From Monosiga brevicollis MX1 (lineage: Eukaryota; Opisthokonta; Choanoflagellata; Craspedida; Salpingoecidae): DNA of 15,202 bases. Positions within the stretch are counted from its first letter, which is position 1. Each line of letters begins with the position of its first letter. The stretch is from NCBI RefSeq assembly GCF_000002865.3, contig NW_001865063.1:184233-199434 (forward strand), given 5' to 3'. The notes beneath the pieces were generated by a model. That model was not told the DNA's origin. It ran no database searches and saw only the letters and a program-made list of their open reading frames with translations. Made by a program: the position numbers and the translations under genes. This document shows positions 1-8,344 of this stretch, in pieces.

Positions 1-2624
1 GTACATCGTCACCTCCGCACCTCTTCACCTCCAACACCTCTTCTACCTCAAGCACATCCAGCACCTCTTCTACCTCCAGTACATCGTCTACCTCCAGCAC
101 CTCTTCTACCTCCAACACCTCTTCTACCTCAAGCACATCCAGCACGTCCTCCAGCTCTTCTACCTCAAGCACCTCTTCTACCTCCTTCACATCTTCTACC
201 TCAAGCACCTCTTCTACCTCAAGCACCTCTTCTACATCCAGCACATCCAGCACCTCCTCTACATCCTCCACCTCTTCTACCTCAAGCACCTCTTCTACCT
301 CCAGCACATCCTCCACCTCGAGTACATCCGCTACATCAAGCACCTCTTCTACCTCCAGCAGCTCTTCTACCTCAAGCACATCCAGCACGTCCTCCAGCTC
401 TTCTACCTCAAGCACCTCAAGCACCTCCTTCACATCTTCTACCTCAAGCACCTCTTCCACCTCAAGCACCTCTTCTACATCAAGCACCTCTTCTACCTCC
501 AGTATATCTTCCACCTCCAGCATATCCTCTCTTCCAAGCACCTCTTCCACGTCAAGCAGTCCTTCTAGCACGCTTACAAGGTCCAACAAAAGCTCCAGTG
601 CCAGCGCAAGCACGACGTCTGGTGCCTCTGGTATATCATCGGTCCCCAGTACGTCCTCTGCCTCTAGCAGCCTTTTCACCTCAAGCACATCTGTGAGCCG
701 CAACACCTCTTCGACCTCGTCTACTTTGCCAACCTCCAGCCCCTCTTCAACCTCCGATACCTCGTCTACTGCTAATACTACTGCTAAAATCTCCAGTACC
801 TCGAGCGCCTCTGCCACCTCCAATACATACTCTACTCCCAGCATGTCTTCTGTATCCAACAGCTCCTTGACATCCAGTGCCTCTAAAACCTCTCGCTCAA
901 GCTCCTCCCCCGACCTCTCTACGTTCAGCAGCTCTGCAGCTTCTGATGTCTCTTCTACCTCTAGTGTGACGGGCACAGACTTTGTCTTGAGCACCTCTGC
1001 TTCTTCTCACACGAGTTCAACGTCTAGCCGAAGCTCTGCTTCAAGTGCCACTTTGAACGCAACTTTTGCCCCAGGCACTGGCCCCATGGCAAGCACTAGT
1101 TCACCTTCAAACGCGAGTTCTTCTTCAATCACTGCACTGAGCTCCAGGAGCAGGTCAACATCGAGCACGGGCCCGACATTGAGCACAGATCCCACCTCCA
1201 GGACGACTGCAATTGCCAGCTCTACCACTACCCTCCCTCCAAACTTTTCCAGCACACCCCCGGCTTCACGTTCCAGCTCCAGTCTTGGGGCAAGCTCTAC
1301 GACAAACGCTCAATCAAGCACTTTATCCGCAACCCGGCCTGGAGCCAGTACGATCGTATCGACCGATCAGACTACGAACCCACCCTCATCTTCAATGAGC
1401 ACTGTCATGGTAAACCACACTTCCATTGCAACGGCCACTCACAACAACTCGGCTGTTGCCACCTCGGGCCAAAGCAGCACAAATGCTGGAGCTTCGACAA
1501 CACCGAGTGGTCCGTCTTCGATAGACGACACCTCCTCGGTGGCGCCTACTCAAACTACGTCGGGGCAGCTTGATCCTCCCTCTTCAGAGTCCACTTTAGC
1601 TTCTGTCGCCTCCACTGCATCAACTAGCGTGAGCAGTTCCCACTCCTACTCGCCCAGAAATCGGCCAGTTTCAACGGAGGACTTTGGTGCGTTTGCCTGT
1701 ACTGTCACGCGCGTGTTTTGGCCATACGTGTAGAGCACCCTGTTTCTCACTCTATTTTTTTGCCTTGGCGACCAATTGTATGTGTTTGGATCGATGGCAG
1801 GCAATCTGACCACTACAGCCACGACGATACGATCGACTCGAGCTCTTGCATCACCGCCTTCGCAAACAAACAACCCCGGCAGCGTAGCTGCATCAAGCTT
1901 AAAAACAATGAGTGCAGGCTCATCGGATCTGATCCTCATCATTGTCCTCATCATCTTGGGCGTCCTTATTGCTGTGCTGCTGTACTATGCCTGGAGCAAA
2001 CACAAGCGTTCACAACGCATTGGCCCTGTACCTGACTTGGAAGCAGCACCTCAAGCAGACCCAAACTCAGCTTTGAACGCGAGCGCAGCCTTACCCCCAA
2101 CCGCAACGGTGCCGGCAGCCTCGCCGTCATGCAAGGCTTCCCGGAGCTCCATGGAGACTGTGGCTACAGCCTCGCCCCTGCTGCTAGGGTCACCGCCGAA
2201 GCACTCGCTGAGTGGGCCCCTCAGGCCCCCCGTCTCCTTGCCCGCAGTTCTCAATCCGACGACACCCTCTACTGGGACATCTCCGCAGCGCGCCTTTGCT
2301 TTGCCGCCCATTGGCCCTTCTTCCAGCTCATCAACCCCGCTGCGTGTTGGCGTTCTTGGTGGGTCTTCTGCATCTGCGACGTTGGCGAGCCCGACACGAC
2401 TTCCGCCCTTGGCGGGTGCAACTGCGAGCGGCTCGCCCGCACCTTCGGCACTGCAACGTGTGCGGGAATTATCACTGCAGAACAAAGTTTCGCCGCTTCA
2501 AGAGGCCCGTCACATGAGCGCCATGCGACGCGGTGTATTGCCAGATCATGATGGGGACGGCACAGACTTTTTGATGGCAAACGTCAGCCGACTCATGCGT
2601 TCATCCTCCTCCTCGCGAGCTTGA
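1..2624 (+). CDS. Mucin-like Ser/Thr-rich single-pass membrane protein, 3' part (5' end outside window)
   Basis: The frame is open from base 3 at the left edge, so the true start lies upstream. The GTG at 693 is only an internal Val. The model is <3..1686 joined to 1801..2624, giving 835 residues in the window. The first ~560 residues are mostly Ser and Thr: near-perfect S-S-T triplets to about base 690, then a more varied S/T/A/P-rich stretch. A 114-bp intron (donor GTGCGT, acceptor ATGGCAG after a T-rich tract) leads into a short linker and a clear membrane helix at residues 605-626 (bases 1929-1994), rich in Leu, Ile and Val. A basic stop-transfer stretch (KHKRSQR) follows, then a Pro/Ser/Ala-rich tail of about 209 residues ending in a Ser run. 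The likely topology is an extracellular, probably O-glycosylated stalk with a cytoplasmic tail. I do not recognise a family. No catalytic or adhesion domain is visible, but one could lie upstream. The gene and strand are secure; the function is inferred only from composition. Confidence 0.82.
3..690 (+). repeat. Coding tandem array encoding Ser-Ser-Thr triplets
   Basis: The DNA repeats with a 9-bp base period, and often 18 bp, built from variants of TCAAGCACC, TCTTCTACC and TCCAGCACA. The reading frame gives S-S-T almost throughout. Serine is written with both TCN and AGC codons within a unit. Occasional replacements (Asn, Phe, Ile, Pro) become frequent after about base 500, where the array decays into the irregular S/T-rich region. 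It probably continues left of the window. Confidence 0.9.
1687..1800 (+). other. In-phase intron with a stop codon, between ectodomain and membrane helix
   Basis: The GTGCGT donor follows GACTTTG and the acceptor AG is the first AG after a TTCTCACTCTATTTTTTTG tract. The length of 114 nt keeps the frame (phase 1, restoring a Gly codon). Unspliced, the frame runs into TAG at 1731-1733, before the membrane helix. Confidence 0.8.
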
Positions 2625-2826
2625 GAGCAGCCCAGCTCGGGCGCAATCATGTGACTGGTGCTGGCCACGGGCGGAGGTTTGCCTTGGCGCTTGGTTTTTG
2701 CATCATTCCGTGTGTCAAATCTGCGTGCCGAACCCCTGTAAATAGTGTCAATACGTGCTCATGTTAGATGGGTGGGTGTTGTGGCGTGTGTTCGAGGAAA
2801 CGGTGTTTACGCGTGTGCACGCCCGC

Positions 2827-2844
2827 TGTGTGTGTGTGTGTGTG
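2827..2844. repeat. (TG)9 microsatellite
   Basis: A run of nine TG dinucleotides lies in the putative 3' UTR or downstream flank of the membrane-protein gene. Confidence 0.95.
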
Positions 2845-2996
2845 TTTATCAGTTTGATCCTCCGCTCTGCGAGCGACACATTCTTGCCCCAGCGACCTAG
2901 AATTTAGAATCTACAACATTTTTGCGAAAACTAGCCCCTTGACCTTTCACCTTGCTCCTCCACGGCCAACTCTACCATTACCCCCACCCCCTCATC

Positions 2997-3018
2997 CACA
3001 CACACACACACACACACA
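2997..3018. repeat. (CA)11 microsatellite
   Basis: Eleven uninterrupted CA dinucleotides lie just before the CT-rich array upstream of DDX31. Confidence 0.95.
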
Positions 3019-3027
3019 TTTGTTCAC

Positions 3028-3258
3028 CTCTCTCTCTCTCTCTCTCTCTCTCTCAAACTCTCTCTCTCTCTCTCAAACTCTCAAACTCTCTCTCTCTCTC
3101 TCAAACTCTCTCTCTCTCAAACTCTCTCAAACTCTCTCAAACTCTCTCAAACTCTCTCAAACTCTCTCTCTCTCAAACTCTCTCAAACTCTCTCAAACTC
3201 TCTCAAACTCTCTCAAACTCTCTCAAACTCTCTCAAACTCTCTCAAACTCTCTCAAAC
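3028..3258. repeat. CT-rich array with CAAACTCTCT decamers
   Basis: The array opens with a pure CT run of about 27 bases, then alternates CT blocks with CAAA interruptions. From about 3116 it becomes a fairly regular tandem decamer (CTCTCTCAAA). It lies immediately upstream of the helicase start codon with pyrimidines on the sense strand, so it may be in the promoter or 5' UTR. The same interruption motif recurs in the array at 15011-15202. Confidence 0.95.
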
Positions 3259-3304
3259 GCACACACGCGCGTGCATTTTTGTCTGACAAAAAGAGACCAG
3301 CGCG

Positions 3305-6300
3305 ATGGCGGACGGTTTACAGTTGAACCTGAACATCGCGACCTCGTCCCCGAGCAGTAAAACGGCAGCCGGCGGTGGACGACAGCGGTTTTCGTCGCGG
3401 GAGCGTTTTGAGCATCGTCGGCAGGTATGATTGGTTGTGGACGGGCGAGAGCCTCGGCCTCGGTGTGGGAAGGTAGACTAAGATATAACTCGCGAGACGG
3501 AAGAGGTCGGCTGGCCACGTGGTGGCAATGACAAGGCTCGTGTTGCGTCGCGCCGCTGTGCGCTCCTTTCGCCTCATCTCCAATGACCTCGACGCAATAG
3601 AAAAACAAAGGCGGTTCTGGTCAGGGCCAGGGTGGCGAAGGTCAGCGCGGTCAGCGGCGGCCAGCAGCAGCGCCGACGGAACCATCTCGACCACATTCTG
3701 ACAAGCGTGGTTCAAGTGGTTCGCGGCCAGCAGCTTCGCTCGACAAATCCGGCAGTGCTGGTCCTCATGCAGCGCGTGTCAATGGCGCTGCACCAGACAA
3801 GACAGAGCGAGCCAAGCCTGCAGCGCCGTCCAGCAAGTCCTCAAGCCAGACACCGTCTGCGTCAGGACCATCAACACACCAACATCAGCGCGGCAAGACC
3901 TCAATGCTCTTTGGCAAGAACGACGATCCCACGCCCGGAGCCAAAGCACCCAAAACAGTTGGCAAGCGCAACACGCGTGAGGTCAAGGTCATGACGGCTC
4001 TTTCATTTGAGGATCTGAACATTGCAGACCGCCTGCGCGAGACTCTGCAAACCATGAACCTGAATCGCTTGACGCTACCCCAACAGCATGCCACGCCGCT
4101 TCTGCTGCAGCACTGTGATGTCATGCTTAAATCCCCCACGGGTACGGGCAAGACGCTTGCGTACGCCATCCCGATTGTCCAGGATCTGCAGGGTCTTCAA
4201 CACAAGGTCCGTGCTCTTGCTCATCACCCCTGCCCCACCCCTCACACTTAAACACTGCATGGGCTCGCTTAGCGATCTGGAGGGATTTGCTTCGCTCACA
4301 CCGCTCCACTGGTGTTGCCCGTGTGTCCAGGTCGAGCGCAGTGATGGCCCTTTGGCCATAGTTCTCACCCCAACCCGCGAGTTGGCTCAGCAGTCGCTGG
4401 TATGTTATCCTTCTTTCTTTCTTTCTTTTTTCTTTCTTTCTTTCTTTTTGGACGCACGATACATACCCTGTCCCGAGCGCCCAAACCCCTCTGAGACTTT
4501 CGTCGTTCTTGCAACTGCTTGAATGTAGGAGGTCATCCAGCAATTGCTCAAGAGCTTCAACTGGATTGTCCCTGGTGCCATTACTGGTGGCGAAAAGAAA
4601 AAGGCCGAGAAGGCTCGACTGCGGAAAGGTGGGCCACCACACCTCATCAGCCGCCCTGCTTGCCTTGCCCCCGTTGGCCATGGCCCCACACGCTTTCTGA
4701 TGTTTGAGTGGTGTGCACCCATCCTGGGACAATTGGGTGGTGCATGTCCGCGTTAGGTATCAACATTCTGGTCGCCACGCCAGGTCGTATGATGGACCAT
4801 ATCCGCACTACCAAGGCGCTACAACTCAAGTCTGTGCGCTGGCTCATTCTTGACGAAGCCGATCGGTACGTACATGATACCTTTGCATCGAGCCAGCGCC
4901 TCTGCTTTTTTCCCGGCTACATTAGAGTGGGTTTTAGCAGGTGGGTCTCTGGCACCTGTTCACCCACGGGGTGCGTGCGTGTTTGCGTGTGGTAGGCTGC
5001 TTGACAGTGGTTTTGAGCAGACAGTCAAAGATATTGTCGGCGCTCTCAATCAGGCGCGAGCCAAGACGAACAAGGCCATGCGCCGCACCAATGCCCTGGT
5101 TTCTGCAACGCTGACCCCCAAAGTCTTGCGTCTAGCCAAAGTAGGGACACTTTGTTTCAACCTGCATGTTGCAGCCTGCATGTTTCTCTGGTCCATGCAG
5201 GATTTATGCGCCCCTTTGGAAACCCATGGCGATAGGACATTACGACCGATACGTATTTCGTGGACACTACCAGCGAGACCGAAGCCAAGCGGGTCTACAA
5301 GCTCAAAAACCTGTCTGCACCCGAGCTGACTGAGGAGTCTGATGACAAGGACAAACCCGAGGACGAATCGAAAACAGCCCCCAAAGCATCAACCGCGGAG
5401 CCCAAGGCGCCGGCGTCCCAAGTGTCGACTGTGGCCGAGGTGGATGAAGCCGACGTGATCATGGGTGCTGGCGATGACGCGGAAGCCCGTGTCTACATCT
5501 CGACCAAGCTGACCCAGTACTACACTGTGGTGCCACCCAAGGTGTGCATGCCTTAGAATGATTGCTCCTGCTTGGCAATGCGGCCTATTCATGATGCTTC
5601 TTGCACATCTTGTCTTTGCCGCAGCTTCGACTGGTGGCCATGCTGGCATATCTACGCAAAACCTGCATCAAGAATAAGGTCGGGTCTGACCTGGCAACAC
5701 TGCCATGGGCTGTTGCTTTTGAGTTCCCTTTTGTTCTGATGCTTGTGCTTGGCCTACGGATGGTCGAGCTGCTTTCCTCGACAAAGCTTTAAGCACCTCA
5801 TTATGTTTGATGTCGATTCATATTGGTTGGATTCAGGCGTTGGTCTTTGTGCAGAGTCGCGATGAAGCCGCATTCTATGCCGAGCTTTTTACCAAGCTCC
5901 AGGTAACGCTCGTGAGCGGGCCCAACGAGCAGGCCATTGGCCGTTTCTGTGGTAGATTAATGCTCATACTGCCGCTTTGCCGACTTGATTCTGCAGCAAC
6001 CAAAGGAGGGCGCTGGTTTCTCCGCAGACCGGATTCTGACCGGCGTGGAGCTGTACTTTTTGCACGGTGGCATGGAGCAAAAGGATCGTACGGCTTCTTA
6101 CCGAGCCTTTTGCAAGGTCTGTCCCATTGCTACCGGCTTGTCTTGTTTGGATTTCGCCCCTGTGCCCACTCGGCCTGTGGGGGCGCTCGCTAGTGATCTT
6201 GGGTCGCTGTTGTTGTTGTTGTTTTCAAAATGAATGTTCTCATTCCCAAACATGCGTTGGATGACCAGGCAACACATGGCGCACTAATTTGCACCGACGT

Positions 6301-7349
6301 GGCGGCACGTGGCTTGGACATTCCCCGAGTGAGTTGCGGGACGCGCCCGCCAACTCTGGCGGTGTAGACTTGGTGCACAGCGTGCTCACTGTGCTTTTTG
6401 CACTGTAGGTGAGCGGCGTGCTACAGACGTCGTGTGCTCCTACGGTAGCCGATCATGTTCACCGTGTGGGTCGTACTGCTCGGTATGTTTCTGAATCTTC
6501 CGGCGTGGCGACTATCTCTTGCGACCAGCAGACTGCTCTAATGACGCTACATTATCTACCCGTCCTGGGTCTGGTGCAGTTTGGAGGCGGGCGGTGAGGC
6601 AACTTTGTTTGTGCTTCCAACCGAGCTCGAGTACCTGCAGGTACTTGAGAAGGAGCAGCTGAGGTGTGTAGGCCTTGCAAGGGCGTCATGTTCTTGTGGT
6701 TTGCAGGTCCTCGCTTGGCGGGGCTGTTGAGTCCTCGCTTGGCGGGGCTCTTGAGTCTTGTCTTTTCTCGGAGATCCTCGGGGAATCATTCTTGTGACTT
6801 GTGACTGTGTAGCTTAACGGCATTGGATGTGATGGACCTGCTGACGTCTTTGACGCTACACCGTGGCGATCGAGATGTGACCAAGCAAGTGGCGTCGCGA
6901 GTGCAAATGGCCTGTGAAGAGAATACGACACAAGAAGCCATGCATACCCGTGCTGTGGCCGCGTTCACGGCTTATGTTCGGTACGATTGATGTCTGTGAG
7001 CCGTACTGTCAACAGGGGTTGCATTTTGCCTTATTTGGGCCGCTTGTGTGTGCGTAGAGCGTATGCGACATACCCTAGCGCCATGAAGGGGATTTTCCAC
7101 GTCAAGCACCTGCATTTAGGTCATTTGGCCAAGTCATTTGCGCTGCGCGAGGCGCCGCAGGGCTTGCAGGGGGCAGGGGGCAAGGGTGCTAGCAAAGCAG
7201 CACAGGCAAAGAAGAGCAAGCTGACTGCCAAGCAAAAGATGATGCAAAACGCCAAGCGCGTGACCGCTGCGGCGAGCGATGAATTCTCTGGAGGTTTTGC
7301 TGGCGCGGGTGCTCGCGCCCCGAAGCGACGTCGTGGCATGGGGCAATAA
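3305..7349 (+). CDS. DDX31: ATP-dependent RNA helicase DDX31/Dbp7 family (15 exons, 790 aa)
   Basis: This is a nucleolar DEAD-box helicase; Dbp7/DDX31 proteins act in 60S ribosomal subunit assembly. Exons: 3305..3424, 3601..4206, 4331..4399, 4529..4628, 4757..4865, 4996..5140, 5236..5541, 5625..5678, 5837..5902, 5997..6116, 6269..6328, 6409..6482, 6580..6663, 6813..6980, 7058..7349. They total 2373 nt and end at TAA. Visible motifs are Q-motif Gln ~201, motif I SPTGTGKT 218-225, Ia PTREL 256-260, a [15 protein letters not shown] stretch typical of DDX31, Ib TPGR 306-309, II DEAD 331-334, III SAT 371-373, [20 protein letters not shown] 573-582 and [10 protein letters not shown] 603-610. The DUF4217-type C-terminal region has [11 protein letters not shown] (711-721), close to human DDX31, and a Lys/Arg-rich end. 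All catalytic residues are present. The first ~170 residues are low-complexity and basic. An acidic Ala/Pro/Lys/Glu-rich insertion (~395-455) separates motifs III and IV. ATG context is gcgcgATGg. Human DDX31 is about 850 aa, so the length fits. Confidence 0.95.
4411..4449. repeat. (TTTC)n microsatellite in DDX31 intron 3
   Basis: Imperfect TTTC tetranucleotide repeats lie a few bases after the GTATGT donor, inside the 129-bp intron 4400-4528. Confidence 0.9.
6707..6754. repeat. 24-bp direct tandem duplication in DDX31 intron 13
   Basis: Two adjacent 24-bp copies start at 6707 and 6731 and begin GTCCTCGCTTGGCGGGGCT. They differ at a single base (G versus C at unit position 20). They lie within the 149-bp intron 6664-6812. 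Confidence 0.9.
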
Positions 7350-7498
7350 GTGCCAGCAGGTGCTTGGAAACGTGGTTTCTCTGTGTGATGTTGGTGTTTG
7401 CGTGGGGCAGCACGTCTGTGACGGGCCCGTGTAGGTAAAGCACAGAGGGTCGGGATGAATTTGAATTGCGGTGCTTCCACTTCATCCCTACAGATTAA

Positions 7499-7672
7499 TT
7501 GATTTCAATCTGTACAAGTTGTGATCCAAGCGCGTTCCATCACGCGCAAACAACTCTTGCGATCAACTGGAGTGAATTGTTTGGTCTTTGTTCCTTGGAG
7601 CTCAAGGCATGGCACCCAGCGAGCCAGCTGCGCCAGATCGTTCGTGGCATTGCCAAAACCAACAAAATGTAA
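7499..7672 (+). other. Coding-like stretch, unassigned (possible exon or gene remnant)
   Basis: One frame is open for 57 codons and ends with a plausible amphipathic segment (codons from 7598: ELKAWHPASQLRQIVRGIAK). G or C is favoured at the third position there. It stops at TAA 7670, but a good intron (donor GTAAGG at 7669, acceptor CTCTTGGCAG ending 7734) would instead join AAAAT to ATGCACTTGA and stop two codons later. There is no upstream ATG in this frame. An in-frame TAA at 7496 blocks extension, and no upstream exon could be joined convincingly. A second + frame (to TGA 7754) and a - strand frame across the region also lack an ATG that opens them. It could be a terminal exon, a relic, or chance. 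Confidence 0.2.
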
Positions 7673-8081
7673 GGACCCGATGGCGCAGATGCGTTTAGTG
7701 CTGAAGAGCGAATTTGATTTCCGTCTCTTGGCAGATGCACTTGAAGAGTGCTGAAAAACAGATTGAGACATGTAGAAGAGGGTGGCAACAAAGACAGCGA
7801 CTGGTGCATGCATCGGCACAAGCGGCACGAACCCCGTAGGAACGAGCATCGTCGATACACAAAACGCAGCCACCCCTCTGAAATTTGAAAAAAAATCCGG
7901 ATCGAGCTGTAATTGCACGATTATTGTTTGGGTCGAAATATGCAATGGCGCCCAACGGTCAAGGAATCAGGGAGGTGTCACTGGGCGGGCTTGAGCCACA
8001 GCACAGCCTCGTACACGGTCTAATAAGCAGCAAAAAGCCCTCTTCCTCCTTTTCCAATCAATAACAAAACTCGGGCTCAAC

Positions 8082-8186
8082 ATTTAAATTTGCACACACA
8101 CACACACACACACTTGAAAAAAAATTAATAATTTTTTTATTAATTATTAATGAAGAAGTGTGTAAATTTAAATCAAATTTAAATTT
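8082..8186. repeat. AT-rich island with inverted repeats and a (CA)n run
   Basis: The left arm ATTTAAATTTGCACAC (8082-8097) pairs with the right arm GTGTGTAAATTTAAAT (8158-8173) at 15 of 16 positions. Inside is a (CA)10 run (8093-8113) and a perfect 9-bp hairpin AATTAATAA / TTATTAATT (8123-8131 and 8137-8145) with a T5 loop. A third self-complementary AAATTTAAATTT follows at 8175-8186. The island stands out sharply from the GC-rich surroundings and ends about 160 bases before the armadillo start codon. Confidence 0.85.
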
Positions 8187-8344
8187 GGCAGGGTTCTTTA
8201 CTGGTGTTTGCTCGTAGGGGCGGTGACGGTGGCAACGGCGGCGGCGGGAGCGTGTGTAGAGGTGGAGGCGGAGGCGGATGCACGTTGTTGGCAGTGGGGG
8301 TGCACTCGGGTGGGCGGTTGCTCGCCGACGTTTTGCTGGGCACT

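Larger units (their letters stand above)
2625..3304. other. Intergenic region: 3' flank of membrane-protein gene and 5' flank of DDX31
   Basis: No supported gene is present. The first ~280 bases are likely the 3' UTR of the upstream gene. I see no canonical AATAAA there. The rest holds a TG run, a CA run and a long CT/CAAAC array ending about 45 bases before the helicase start codon. Open frames across the array (Ser-Leu-Asn-Lys-Thr repeats) are translations of the microsatellite and not genes. Confidence 0.75.
7350..8344. other. About 1 kb without a secure gene: DDX31 3' flank and armadillo gene 5' flank
   Basis: Bases 7350 to about 7500 are probably the DDX31 3' UTR. From about 7500 to 7770 there is coding-like sequence that I could not build into a convincing gene (separate entry). 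From 7770 to 8080 I see nothing supported. An AT-rich island with a CA run occupies 8082-8186. From about 8216 to 8285 the + strand is G-rich (GGN-type), probably the 5' UTR of the armadillo gene. No tRNA-like A/B box pair was found. Confidence 0.6.

Noticed and set aside
693-1733. A 346-codon gene starting at 693
   Set aside because: 693 is a GTG inside a frame that is open to the left edge, and the frame continues through an intron to a membrane helix. It is one piece of a longer gene.
3028-3258. CRISPR-like regular repeats
   Set aside because: The units are decamers without unique spacers, in a eukaryotic intergenic region. It is a microsatellite-type array.
2939-3326. Overlapping + strand open frames of Ser-Leu-Asn-Lys-Gln-Thr repeats
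   Set aside because: They are translations of the CT/CAAAC microsatellite. The array lies between two well-supported genes, and the frames lack any non-repeat coding character.
3700-3720. tRNA B-box-like GGTTCAAGTGG
   Set aside because: It lies inside DDX31 exon 2 coding sequence, lacks the closing CC, and has no paired A box or acceptor stem.
7505-7945. - strand open frame of 146 codons
   Set aside because: It opens with TTG and not ATG, shows no recognisable domain or repeats, and overlaps a more coding-like + strand stretch. Not supported as a gene.
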